DNA from: Candidatus Allofournierella merdigallinarum
GTDB taxonomy: Bacteria > Bacillota > Clostridia > Oscillospirales > Ruminococcaceae
DNA length: 64,000 nucleotides
Reading direction: 5' to 3'
NCBI GenBank assembly: GCA_019117205.1
Contig: DXAC01000052.1
Location: forward strand, 1 to 64,000
The translations under genes and the position numbers were made by a program. Below are positions 56,619-64,000 of this stretch, piece by piece; position 1 is the first letter of the stretch, and each line of letters begins with the position of its first letter. The notes under the pieces are model-generated. The model saw only the letters and a list, made by a program, of their open reading frames with translations, did not search any database and was not told the DNA's origin.

Positions 56619-57428
56619 ATGGCAGTTATGCCCGTGATCCTCATCTGCGGGGTCCTTGCGCTGGCCGGTCTGCTGGCGGTGGTGTTCACCGTGCTCAGCT
56701 GCGTCTGGCTCTACCGGGACAGCCGCCTCCACGGCCAGCCCCCCGCCCTGTGGGTGCTGCTGGCGGTGTTCGCCGGCCCCCTCATCGCCCTGCTACTCTA
56801 CTTCATCTTCGGCCGCAAACAGCTTCTGGAGCCCTGTGAGAGCTGCGGCGCGCCCCTTGCCCGGGCGGACCGCTTCTGCCCCGCCTGCGGCGCGGCCAAC
56901 GGCCAGTACGGCCAGCCCGCCCCCAAGGGCAGGCTGGGGAAGCTGGGGGGAGCGGTGATCGCCTGCGGCCTGGCCAGCGTGCTCTGCATGGTACTTCTGC
57001 TGGGGGGCGTCTTCGTTTACAGCTGGTCCTCCGCCGGGCGCAGCCCGGTGCCGGCGGGCGCCCAGGCGGCCCTGCCCATCGAGAGCTCCATGGACGTGAA
57101 CAGCGGCTGGGCCATCATAAGCACCCAGGGCCACCGGGACGGGGTGTGGAGCTTCTCCATGAGCAAGACCAGCGACGGCTACCACCAATCCGGCCGCTTT
57201 GTGCTGGACGACTCCAACAGCCGCATCCTGGCGGTGGACGTGCGCTGCGAGGGGGAAACGCTGGAGCTGGACTTCATCCAGAACGGCGAGACGGTGCGCA
57301 CCGAGACCATCAGCGGCGCCGACAGCGTGCAGTATTTCTCCCTGGCTGACCTTTCCCCCGGCGAGGTGAAGCTGCGGGTGGTGAACCACGGAGCCACCGA
57401 CATCACCGGCCTGGTGTGGGTGATGTGA
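56619..57428 (+). CDS. Membrane protein with PLDc_N-like helices and a zinc ribbon
   Basis: 269 aa. Two N-terminal helices (about 5-30 and 42-64) in a PLDc_N-like layout, a zinc ribbon with paired Cys (CESCGAP...CPACGAA, about 69-90), a third helix (about 108-132), and an extracytoplasmic beta-rich domain (about 150-269). Directly behind the anti-sigma-like gene (ATG after TAA), so probably the third gene of the sigma operon. Role unknown, perhaps sensing. Confidence 0.75.
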   Translation: MAVMPVILICGVLALAGLLAVVFTVLSCVWLYRDSRLHGQPPALWVLLAVFAGPLIALLLYFIFGRKQLLEPCESCGAPLARADRFCPACGAANGQYGQPAPKGRLGKLGGAVIACGLASVLCMVLLLGGVFVYSWSSAGRSPVPAGAQAALPIESSMDVNSGWAIISTQGHRDGVWSFSMSKTSDGYHQSGRFVLDDSNSRILAVDVRCEGETLELDFIQNGETVRTETISGADSVQYFSLADLSPGEVKLRVVNHGATDITGLVWVM

Positions 57429-57435
57429 CGATCAC

Positions 57436-57469
57436 AGCGGGGCGCGGACTTCATCGTCCGCGCCCCGCT
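57436..57469 (+). terminator. Terminator of the second sigma operon
   Basis: A 14-bp perfect stem (57436-57449 with 57456-57469) around TTCATC, with a modest T-rich tail. Confidence 0.75.
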
Positions 57470-57626
57470 CTTATCCTTTTCTGCCCGGCGGCGGACGCCC
57501 TCTTCGGCCCCTGACCAATTTTGTCTCAAAAACGCCCCATTTTACAAAGCTGTCCCTTTGCGGACGGCTTTTTGCTATTATGGGTGCAACTGGAGCAGCA
57601 TTGCCAAAGGGAAAGAGGATGAATGT

Positions 57627-59921
57627 ATGAAAAAGCTGAGATGGCCCGCCTGTCTGCTGTCGCTCCTGCTGCTGGTCGGGTCGCTGCCGGCAACAGCGTT
57701 CGCGGAGCAGCCGGATGATGCCGTGGGGGACCAAAAGAACGGCGCGGCCACGGTCTACGTGGGCGGACAAGCGATGACGGCAGGCGCTTCGGCGGAGTCC
57801 TGGTACGCGGACGGCCAGGTCGTTGCGTCGGAGCCGGCCTCCTACAGCGCTCACCTTTATCTGGACGCCGCCAACAACGGCGCGCTCACCCTGGAGATAA
57901 GGGACCTCACGGTGTCGGGAACAGAGGATGACGCGGCCAGCAGGGGCGCGGGCATCTACACAACCCAGGCGCTGACCATCCGATACAGCGGAGAAAACAC
58001 CGTCACCGCCTCCACCGCGTTCGACTATGACGCGGCCCCCGGCGTGAGCTTCCGAAGCTGCGACATCTCCTATGGCATCTTTGCCGGCGGGCTTGTGCTG
58101 ATCGGGGAAACAGGCGCCAGCCTGAACGTGACGGCGGCGGATGTGAAAGGCAGCAGCTACGGCATCTGCTCCGACGGCGCCCTCACCGTGCAGGGCGGGA
58201 CCATCCGCTCCCGGGCGGGAAACACCATTGACATACGGGCGGACTGGAACTTCTCCAGCGTCGGCCTCTATGCCCAGGGCGATATGCTCCTGGCCGGCGG
58301 GGCGGATATCTTTGCCGCCGGCGGGAACGCCTATGCGGGCAGCTATCAGACCAGCCGCAGCGCCGGCGTCATGTCCCGCGGGGATATCACCATCGAGGGC
58401 TGCACGGTGGAGGCTGTCAGCGAGCAGGCCTTTGACCTGGACGCGGGCGTGCCCTCCAACTGCAACTATATGCGGTACAGCCGGGGGCTTTACGCCCAGG
58501 GCGGGGACATCACCATTGCCGGCGGCACCGTGACCGCGGACGGCGGCAGGGGCCTGGTGAGCGCCGGGATAGACTGCGACTGGGACCTGACGGTCAAAAA
58601 CGACGCCAAAGTCTACGCCACGGCCGGCGAGGCAAAGGTGTACAGCTACGGCATCAAGGTGTGGAACGACTACCATCAGTCCGGCAGCGCCCGGGTGTAT
58701 GCAAAGGCCGTCAACACCACCGGGGTCTACACGGGCGCGCTGGGCACCCGGGCGCCCCGCAGCTACGGCTTTTACATGGGAGACAGCTACTACGAGCAGG
58801 CGGGAAACGCCAACACGTTCACCATCACCGGCGGCATTTTTGAGGCTCAAAGCCTTGCGGACGCGGGCAGCACAACGCTTCCCTCGGCCGGCACGGGCAG
58901 CCTGGGCGGCGAGGAAAACGCGCTGAAATTTTTCGACGTAAGGGACAACGCCGCCACCTTTTCCGACAGCGAGCAGCCCAACGCCCAATGGTACTGGTGG
59001 ACGCTGGACCCGGCGCACGGGGCGGCCAACAAGCACACCAGCCCGACGAAGGCCTATGTGTACGACGACGCCGAGGGCAACTATCTATCGAAGTATCTGT
59101 ACATCGCCCCCATCGGCCCCGAAACGGGCGACCTGCGCCTGACAAAGACGGTGTCGGGCGAGGGGGTGGACACCGAAAAGGCCTTTTCTTTCACCGTGAC
59201 GCTGGGCGACGCCTCCATCAACGGCGCCTACGGGGAGATGACCTTTGTAAACGGGGTCGCGTCGGTGCAGGTCAAGCACGGGCAAACCGTCAGCGCCACC
59301 GGCCTGCCCGCCGGCACGACCTATTCCATCGTGGAGACCGAAGCGGACCAGGGAGGCTATACCACCACCGCCACACGCGATACCGGCAGCATTGAAAAGG
59401 ACGTTGCGGTGCAGGCGGTTTTCGTGAACCACAAGGAGAAAGCCCTTGTGCAGGTGCGGGTGGACAAGGTGTGGAAGCTGGACGACGAAGGCACGGCGGC
59501 CGGGCCGGTGCAGGCGGCGCTGCTTCAAAACGGCGCGGAATACAGCGTGGTGACGCTGGACGAGGCCAACGGCTGGACGTACACCTGGAGCGGCCTGGAC
59601 CCCCAATACAGCTGGACCGTTCGGGAGCTCAACGTCCCCGACGGGTTCGAGGCCGCCGTTGAAAAGGTGGCGGACGGCCATTTCCGGATCGTCAACGACG
59701 ACCTGCCGAAGAGCGGCCCGGACACGACCCCGGCGCCGCCCGCGGGCTATGGGTCTGACCCTCCGCCGGCGGAGAGCACGGCGCTTTCCGGCAGCTCCGC
59801 CGTTCCCGCCACGGGGGACGCCGGCCGGGGTGCGTGGCCCGCGCTGCTTCTCCTTTCCGGCGCGGGCCTGGCCGCCCTGGCGGCCCGCGGCAAGCGCGGA
59901 AAGAAGCGGGCGGGGCCGTAA
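57627..59921 (+). CDS. Large cell-surface protein with beta-helix, SpaA-like domains and VPATG sorting signal
   Basis: 764 aa. Signal peptide cleaved after about residue 26 (AFA). Residues about 40-430 are Gly-rich repeated strands (ITIEGCTVEA, ITIAGGTVTA, FTITGGIFEA) typical of a right-handed beta-helix. Then a DUF7601/SpaA-like domain (GDLRLTKTVSGEG..., about 508-615) and a CnaB domain (VRVDKVWKLDDEG..., about 620-695). A Pro/Ser linker ends in VPATG (726-730), a hydrophobic helix and a basic tail, a sortase-type anchor. ATG with GAGGATG upstream. Confidence 0.88.
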   Translation: MKKLRWPACLLSLLLLVGSLPATAFAEQPDDAVGDQKNGAATVYVGGQAMTAGASAESWYADGQVVASEPASYSAHLYLDAANNGALTLEIRDLTVSGTEDDAASRGAGIYTTQALTIRYSGENTVTASTAFDYDAAPGVSFRSCDISYGIFAGGLVLIGETGASLNVTAADVKGSSYGICSDGALTVQGGTIRSRAGNTIDIRADWNFSSVGLYAQGDMLLAGGADIFAAGGNAYAGSYQTSRSAGVMSRGDITIEGCTVEAVSEQAFDLDAGVPSNCNYMRYSRGLYAQGGDITIAGGTVTADGGRGLVSAGIDCDWDLTVKNDAKVYATAGEAKVYSYGIKVWNDYHQSGSARVYAKAVNTTGVYTGALGTRAPRSYGFYMGDSYYEQAGNANTFTITGGIFEAQSLADAGSTTLPSAGTGSLGGEENALKFFDVRDNAATFSDSEQPNAQWYWWTLDPAHGAANKHTSPTKAYVYDDAEGNYLSKYLYIAPIGPETGDLRLTKTVSGEGVDTEKAFSFTVTLGDASINGAYGEMTFVNGVASVQVKHGQTVSATGLPAGTTYSIVETEADQGGYTTTATRDTGSIEKDVAVQAVFVNHKEKALVQVRVDKVWKLDDEGTAAGPVQAALLQNGAEYSVVTLDEANGWTYTWSGLDPQYSWTVRELNVPDGFEAAVEKVADGHFRIVNDDLPKSGPDTTPAPPAGYGSDPPPAESTALSGSSAVPATGDAGRGAWPALLLLSGAGLAALAARGKRGKKRAGP

Positions 59922-59950
59922 AATAAAAAAGGGAGGCAGGCGCCTCCCGT

Positions 59951-59983
59951 GGGAGCGGACTTTGCCGTCCGCTCCCTTTTTTT
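59951..59983 (+). terminator. Terminator after surface protein
   Basis: A 10-bp perfect stem (59951-59960 with 59967-59976), then a 7-T run; a smaller GGGAGGC hairpin lies just before it. Confidence 0.88.
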
Positions 59984-59984
59984 G

Positions 59985-61319
59985 TCAGTTTTTCTGCCGG
60001 GCGGCCCAGGCCAGCAGGGCCTTTTTTTCGTTGGGCAGCCGGCCCTCCACCACCCCGTCCAGGGCGGCGGCCAGCAGCCGGCCCAGCCGGGGCCCCGGCG
60101 CGCAGAGGCCCGCCGCCAGCAGGTCGGCCCCGTTCACCGCCAGCTGGTCCAGCGTCACGCAGTCGCCCCGGGCAAGGGCGCCCCGGGCCAGCACCTCGAA
60201 GCGGCCCGCCTCCTCCAGCCGGCGGCGGATGGCCTCACAGTCCGCATGGGCGGCCAGGTCCGCCCGCTTCACCGCAAGCAGCTGCTCCAGAAAGGGCCAG
60301 CCCCACCGCCCCAGCCACCGGCGCGCGCCGGGCAGGGTCTGGGGCAGGGGTGTGTCGTGGAGCCGCACCAGCGCTTCCACCCGCCGGATGAGCCGGGCGG
60401 GGGCCTTGAGCCCCCGCAGGGTGGTCCCGGCCAGCGCCGCCCCCTGGGCCGCGTGGCCGGGGGCGTGGCCCACGCCGTTCTCGTCCCGCACAAAGCAGTC
60501 CGGCTTTGCCAGGTCGTGGAGCAGCAGGGCCCAGCGCACCGCCTGCACGGGCGGGGCCAGCGCCAGCGCCCGGGCGGTGTGGGCCCACAGGTCCAGCTTG
60601 TGGCGGGGGCTGTACAGCTCAAAGCCCAGGCAGGGGCCGATGGCCGGGACGACCCGGGCCAGGATGTCCCCCTGCCCCGCCAGCACCCGGCCCGCGCCGG
60701 GGCCGGCCAGCAGCTTGTCCAGCTCGGCGAATTTGCGCTCGGCGCTCACCCGGGCCAGGGTGGGCGCGGCGGCGCGGGCGGCGGCCAGGGTGGCCGGCTC
60801 GATGTCAAAGTCCAGGCAGGCGGCAAAGCGCAGCGCCCGCAGGATGCGCAGCGCGTCCTCCGAAAACCGGCGCGCCGGCTCCCCCACACACCGCACCACC
60901 CCCGCCGCCAGGTCCTCCCGGCCGCCAAAGGGGTCCACCAGGCCCTGTTCGGTGAGGGCCATGGCGTTGATGGTGAAGTCCCGCCGGGCCAGGTCCTCCT
61001 CCAAACTTTGGACAAAGCGCACCCGGTCCGGGCGGCGGTGGTCGGAATAGCCCTGCTCGGCGCGGAACGTGGTCACCTCCACCGGGGCGCCGTCCACCAC
61101 CACCGTCACCGTGCCGTGGACAAGGCCGGTGTCCGCCACCGGCCAGCGGCCCGCCGCGCAGGCTTTCACCTGGTCGGGCAGGGCGCTGGTGCCCACGTCC
61201 CAGTCCTGGGGGAGGCGGCCCAGCAGGCTGTCCCGCACACAGCCGCCCACCGGGCAGGCCACAAAGCCCGCCGCCCGCAAGGCGCGCAGCAGGTCCGTCA
61301 CATGGGCGGGCAGTTCCAC
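59985..61319 (-). CDS. cca: CCA tRNA nucleotidyltransferase
   Basis: 444 aa. Adds or repairs the 3' CCA of tRNAs. Nucleotidyltransferase core with GG at 25-26 and the metal-binding pair Asp39/Asp41 (QDWDVGTS), then RRDFTINAMA and the RFSEDALRILRALRFA RNA-binding helix; an HD-like segment (LLHDLAKP) lies in the C-terminal half. GTG 61319 has GGGGGGAG 7 bases upstream. It follows the DUF5058 pair by 34 bases and may be their third operon gene. Confidence 0.93.
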   Translation of the reverse strand: MELPAHVTDLLRALRAAGFVACPVGGCVRDSLLGRLPQDWDVGTSALPDQVKACAAGRWPVADTGLVHGTVTVVVDGAPVEVTTFRAEQGYSDHRRPDRVRFVQSLEEDLARRDFTINAMALTEQGLVDPFGGREDLAAGVVRCVGEPARRFSEDALRILRALRFAACLDFDIEPATLAAARAAAPTLARVSAERKFAELDKLLAGPGAGRVLAGQGDILARVVPAIGPCLGFELYSPRHKLDLWAHTARALALAPPVQAVRWALLLHDLAKPDCFVRDENGVGHAPGHAAQGAALAGTTLRGLKAPARLIRRVEALVRLHDTPLPQTLPGARRWLGRWGWPFLEQLLAVKRADLAAHADCEAIRRRLEEAGRFEVLARGALARGDCVTLDQLAVNGADLLAAGLCAPGPRLGRLLAAALDGVVEGRLPNEKKALLAWAARQKN

Positions 61320-61353
61320 GGCCGCGCTCCCCCCTTTTCGTTGTTTTTTGCGC

Positions 61354-62037
61354 TCAGTGCAGCCGGCCGGTGCGGTACATCCACCAGGCGATGCCAATGG
61401 CCATGCCGCCGCTGACCAGGATCAAGAACGACACGCTGCCGATCAAGCTGGGCACCAGCACAAAGAGCAGGCACATAAAGGCCAGCGGCGCCGCCGCCAG
61501 CTTGAGGCTCTTGGAGAAATACTTAAAGGCCAGCGCCCCGAACAGGGCGGGGATCACGTTGTTGAAAGCGGGGGCCAGGGCCGGGTTTTCCAGCACCGGG
61601 CGCAGGGGCACCAGGCACAGCACCCCCACCGCCAGCACCAGGGTGGTCACCAGGCTGCTGGTGGCCACCGACAGGGTGGAGACGATGTCGTTTTCCGGCG
61701 TGCCCACCTGGGTGTCGCAGATCTCCCGGGCGTTCACCGCGCAGGGCAGCTTCAGGTTGACGGCGTTGCCGGTGATAAAGGTCAGGTAGCTGGCCCCGGA
61801 GCCCAGCATGGGGGCGTAGACGAGGAACTCCACCACGCCGCTGGTCCAGTAGATCAGCGCCACCTGGGCAAAGCCCACCCCAAAGGCAGGCCAGTCCGGC
61901 GCGGCGCCCAGCACCCAGCCCATGGCCAGGGGCACCGCCAGCAGCAGGGCGATGGCCCCCAGAGTGCCCGCCCGGCCCAGCCGGTGGGTGGAGGCCTCGT
62001 ACCGCTGGTAAAATTCGTTTTTCTGTGTCTTGTTCAT
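61354..62037 (-). CDS. Polytopic membrane protein, partner of DUF5058 protein
   Basis: 227 aa with about six hydrophobic segments. The stretch FLVYAPMLGSGASYLTFITGNAVNLKLPCAVNA looks like a re-entrant, possibly substrate-binding loop of a transporter. No family name recalled with certainty. It lies 14 bases after the DUF5058 gene on the same strand, so the two probably form one membrane complex. The ATG is preceded by AAAGGAGG. Confidence 0.75.
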   Translation of the reverse strand: MNKTQKNEFYQRYEASTHRLGRAGTLGAIALLLAVPLAMGWVLGAAPDWPAFGVGFAQVALIYWTSGVVEFLVYAPMLGSGASYLTFITGNAVNLKLPCAVNAREICDTQVGTPENDIVSTLSVATSSLVTTLVLAVGVLCLVPLRPVLENPALAPAFNNVIPALFGALAFKYFSKSLKLAAAPLAFMCLLFVLVPSLIGSVSFLILVSGGMAIGIAWWMYRTGRLH

Positions 62038-62051
62038 TGCCGCCGCCTCCT

Positions 62052-62792
62052 TTACACCACGGCGGCCAGCGCCACCGCCGCCGCCATGCCCACCAGCATA
62101 CTGCCGGCCATGGAGAAGTTGTCCAGCCAGGTCATGCCCTTTTTGCGGGCCAGGAACTCAAAGGCCCCCATGGCCGCGGCGCTCACCGCCGCCGCGAAGA
62201 GGGGCATATAGTTGCCGGCGCTGGTCCACTCGCCCAGGTAGGAGCCGATGTAGGCGCTGACCAGGCCCACAAACATGGCGGTGAACATATAGTCCCCAAA
62301 GCCCTTTTTGCCCTCGGTCTTCTTTTTCGAGGCGCCCCGCAGCTTTTTCATGTACCCTTTCAGGCAGAACACGCACAGAAAACAGCCGGCCAGGATGCCG
62401 GTGGTCATTACCAGCGCGATGGTGAGGAACACCGGCGCGGTGAGCGGCTCGCTGCCCAGGCCCCCGCTCATGCCGGCGGCGCGGGCGGCGATGTCCGCCA
62501 CGTTGCCCTCGTAGTGCAGCGCCCCGATCACCGACAGCCGGATCCAGGGCAGCGGGATGCCCAGGCTGCCGGACAGGGCGATGACCCCCAGCAGGATGGA
62601 CACGCTGGGCAGCAGGGTAAAGGTGGCGCTGGAGGTGATGGCCCGGCGCAGTTTGGCCTTGTCCATGCCCATGGCAAGGCCCGCCTTGTAGCTTCGCACC
62701 AGGAACACCACGCAGAGCGCGGCGATGCAGGCCACCACCGCCCCCACGATGAGGAACATGGGCAGGCTGTTGAGCTGTGTCAAAAGATCCAT
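62052..62792 (-). CDS. DUF5058 family membrane protein
   Basis: 246 aa with about six membrane segments. LRRAITSSATFTLLPSVSILLGVIALSGSLGIPLPWIRLSVIGALHYE is characteristic of DUF5058. Function unknown; always in my memory beside a second membrane protein as here, which suggests a two-component transporter. GGAGGGG lies ahead of the ATG. Confidence 0.82.
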   Translation of the reverse strand: MDLLTQLNSLPMFLIVGAVVACIAALCVVFLVRSYKAGLAMGMDKAKLRRAITSSATFTLLPSVSILLGVIALSGSLGIPLPWIRLSVIGALHYEGNVADIAARAAGMSGGLGSEPLTAPVFLTIALVMTTGILAGCFLCVFCLKGYMKKLRGASKKKTEGKKGFGDYMFTAMFVGLVSAYIGSYLGEWTSAGNYMPLFAAAVSAAAMGAFEFLARKKGMTWLDNFSMAGSMLVGMAAAVALAAVV

Positions 62793-62833
62793 TACGACCC
62801 CTCCTTGATTTAACACGCTAAAGCGATAGGGTA

Positions 62834-62862
62834 AGTATACCAGCTTTTGCCGCCTCTGTCCA
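62834..62862 (-). promoter_or_regulatory. Promoter of the DUF5058 operon
   Basis: On the minus strand TGGACA (62857-62862), 17 bases, TATACT (62834-62839). A short CGCTAAAGCG palindrome lies between it and the gene. Confidence 0.68.
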
Positions 62863-62879
62863 GCAGCGGAGGGTGAAAA

Positions 62880-62907
62880 TGTCCCGCCCGGCGCGCCGGG
62901 CGGGACA
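62880..62907. terminator. Terminator of the ABC-F gene
   Basis: A perfect 28-bp GC-rich palindrome; on the minus strand ATTTT follows. Confidence 0.82.
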
Positions 62908-62926
62908 GGTGTTTTCGCGGGGGCGC

Positions 62927-64000
62927 TCAGGGCCTTTCCAGCCGGAGCACCCGGGTGGCCAGGCGCTGGCGGAAAGCGGCGTCGTGCTCCACGAACACCA
63001 TGGTGGGGCGGGCCTGCTCCAGCAGCTCCTCGATCTGCATACGGGAAAACAGGTCGATGTAGTTCAGCGGCTCGTCCCACAGGTACAGGTGGGCCCGCTG
63101 GCACAGGCTCCGGGCCAGCAGCACCTTTTTCTTCTGGCCCTCGGAAAAGTCCTCCATACCCGCCTCGAACTGGGCGCGGGAGAAGTCCATCTTGCGCAAA
63201 ATGGCCTTGAACAGGCTCTCGTCCAGGCCGTTTTCCCGGCAAAAGCCGGCCAGCGAGCCCCGCAGGCCGCCCGTCTCCTGGGGCACCACCGACACCACCA
63301 GCCCGGAAGCGCAGCGCACCAGGCCGGTATGGTCCGGCCCCTGCCCCGCCAGCAGCCGCAGCAGGCTGGACTTGCCGGCGCCGTTGGGGCCGTCCAGCGC
63401 CAGCCGCTCGCCCGAGTGCAGCGAAAAGGTCACCGGCGCGCACACCGGCCGCCCGCCGTACACCGGCGCGGCCTCCCGCAGCTCCGCCAGGGGCCGGGCG
63501 GGCCAGGGCAGCGGGGCCAGCTTCAGGGGCTCGGCGGTCTCCAGGTCCTGCAAAAGGCCCTGTTTTTCCTGTGCCGCCCGCTGGCGGCGGGCCTCGATGG
63601 CCTTGGCCCGCTGCATCATTTTGGCGGCCTTGTGGCCGATGTAGCCCCGGTCCACCGGGCCGGCGCCGATCTTCTCCTTTTCCGCCCGGGCGGACCAGTC
63701 GGCGGTGCGGCGGGCGGCCTGGCGCAGCGCCCCGATCTGCTTTTGCAGCCGCTGGTTCCGGGCCTGCTCGTCGGCCTGCCGGCGCTGGTAGTTCTCGAAC
63801 CATACAGAGAAGTTTCCGCTTTGCACCCCGGGCCCCGACCGGTTGAACGCCAGGATATGGTCCACGCAGGCGTCCAGAAAACAGCGGTCGTGGCTCACCA
63901 GCACGAAGCCCTCTTTGCGGCGCAGGTAGGCCGCCACCTGGAGGCGGGCGGCGGCGTCCAGATGGTTGGTGGGCTCGTCGATGAGGGGAAAGGCCCCCTC
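62927..64000 (-). CDS. ABC-F ATPase, Lsa-like ribosomal protection protein (5' truncated by window edge)
   Basis: 357 C-terminal residues are visible; the frame stays open to base 64000. It begins inside the first ATPase domain (FPLIDEPTNHLD, then LVSHDRCFLD), followed by the charged linker, the second Walker A (DGPNGAGKSS), signature DFSEGQKKK and Walker B LYLWDEPLNYID. The LNYIDLFSRMQIEELL segment resembles Lsa-type proteins that protect ribosomes from lincosamides and pleuromutilins. Resistance is inferred, not shown. Confidence 0.88.
   Translation of the reverse strand, partial: EGAFPLIDEPTNHLDAAARLQVAAYLRRKEGFVLVSHDRCFLDACVDHILAFNRSGPGVQSGNFSVWFENYQRRQADEQARNQRLQKQIGALRQAARRTADWSARAEKEKIGAGPVDRGYIGHKAAKMMQRAKAIEARRQRAAQEKQGLLQDLETAEPLKLAPLPWPARPLAELREAAPVYGGRPVCAPVTFSLHSGERLALDGPNGAGKSSLLRLLAGQGPDHTGLVRCASGLVVSVVPQETGGLRGSLAGFCRENGLDESLFKAILRKMDFSRAQFEAGMEDFSEGQKKKVLLARSLCQRAHLYLWDEPLNYIDLFSRMQIEELLEQARPTMVFVEHDAAFRQRLATRVLRLERP

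Noticed and set aside
62927..64000. Treating the ABC-F gene as a proven antibiotic resistance gene
   Set aside because: Only the C-terminal two thirds or so is visible and Lsa-like proteins vary in the drugs they protect against; similarity alone does not establish resistance.

Overview
This 64 kb window is GC-rich (roughly two thirds G+C by eye) chromosomal DNA of a Firmicute. The best fit is a gut anaerobe of the Oscillospiraceae/Ruminococcaceae, close to Faecalibacterium, Gemmiger or Subdoligranulum. Support comes from a preQ1-III riboswitch almost identical in its core to the Faecalibacterium one, HAAS/PadR, DUF4830, DUF5058 and DUF6056 genes, strong Shine-Dalgarno sequences, and many perfect GC-rich hairpin terminators. 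I saw no rRNA or tRNA gene, phage, insertion sequence or CRISPR array. The genus is an inference; the family-level placement is fairly secure.

Layout. 1-3100: 5'-truncated metG, tatD and a small conserved gene. 3101-6543: HD hydrolase, preQ1-III riboswitch with queT, HAD phosphatase, GNAT and hemolysin-III genes. 6846-9605: secA. 9679-14566 (minus): a complete BMP-type nucleoside ABC importer (lipoprotein, double ATPase, two permeases) with an internal attenuator. 14858-17892 (minus): merR-ybjQ-yhfC and a DEAD-box helicase. 18099-19608: greA, cyclophilin and gtrA. 20005-21655: a padR-HAAS-repeat protein-pspC envelope module. 21703-25070: a degraded sugar-catabolism cassette between two identical 45-bp terminators. 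25145-29434 (minus): an ECF sigma/anti-sigma pair and a two-component system. 29622-37007: GDPD, coaX, DUF4830, a hairpin cluster, an FAD protein, an S66 peptidase, a cytidylate-kinase-like protein and a C39-like protein. 37224-41805: a low-GC DUF6056 membrane protein and trkA-trkH potassium uptake. 42124-49481 (minus): the full F-type ATP synthase operon. 49694-57428: GT2, paired SGNH hydrolases, a DMT exporter, DegV, a metallophosphoesterase and a second ECF module. 57627-64000: a cell-wall surface protein, cca, a DUF5058 membrane pair and a 5'-truncated Lsa-like ABC-F gene.

Most notable points. (1) The sugar cassette carries a visible deletion scar: the first ~24 codons of an RbsA/MglA-type ATPase are joined out of frame to a zinc dehydrogenase that has lost its N-terminus. 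(2) The cassette is bracketed by identical 45-bp direct repeats that are also terminators. (3) The ATP synthase c subunit carries two glutamates 33 residues apart (E29 and E62), the two-carboxylate pattern linked to Na+ coupling. (4) The PadR module encodes a protein made of 11-residue acidic Trp repeats. (5) The preQ1-III riboswitch can be read down to the pseudoknot beside its Shine-Dalgarno sequence.

Many long open frames antisense to real genes are artefacts of high GC and are left out. Starts were chosen from Shine-Dalgarno spacing, stop-start overlaps and conserved N-termini; TTG and GTG starts are common here.
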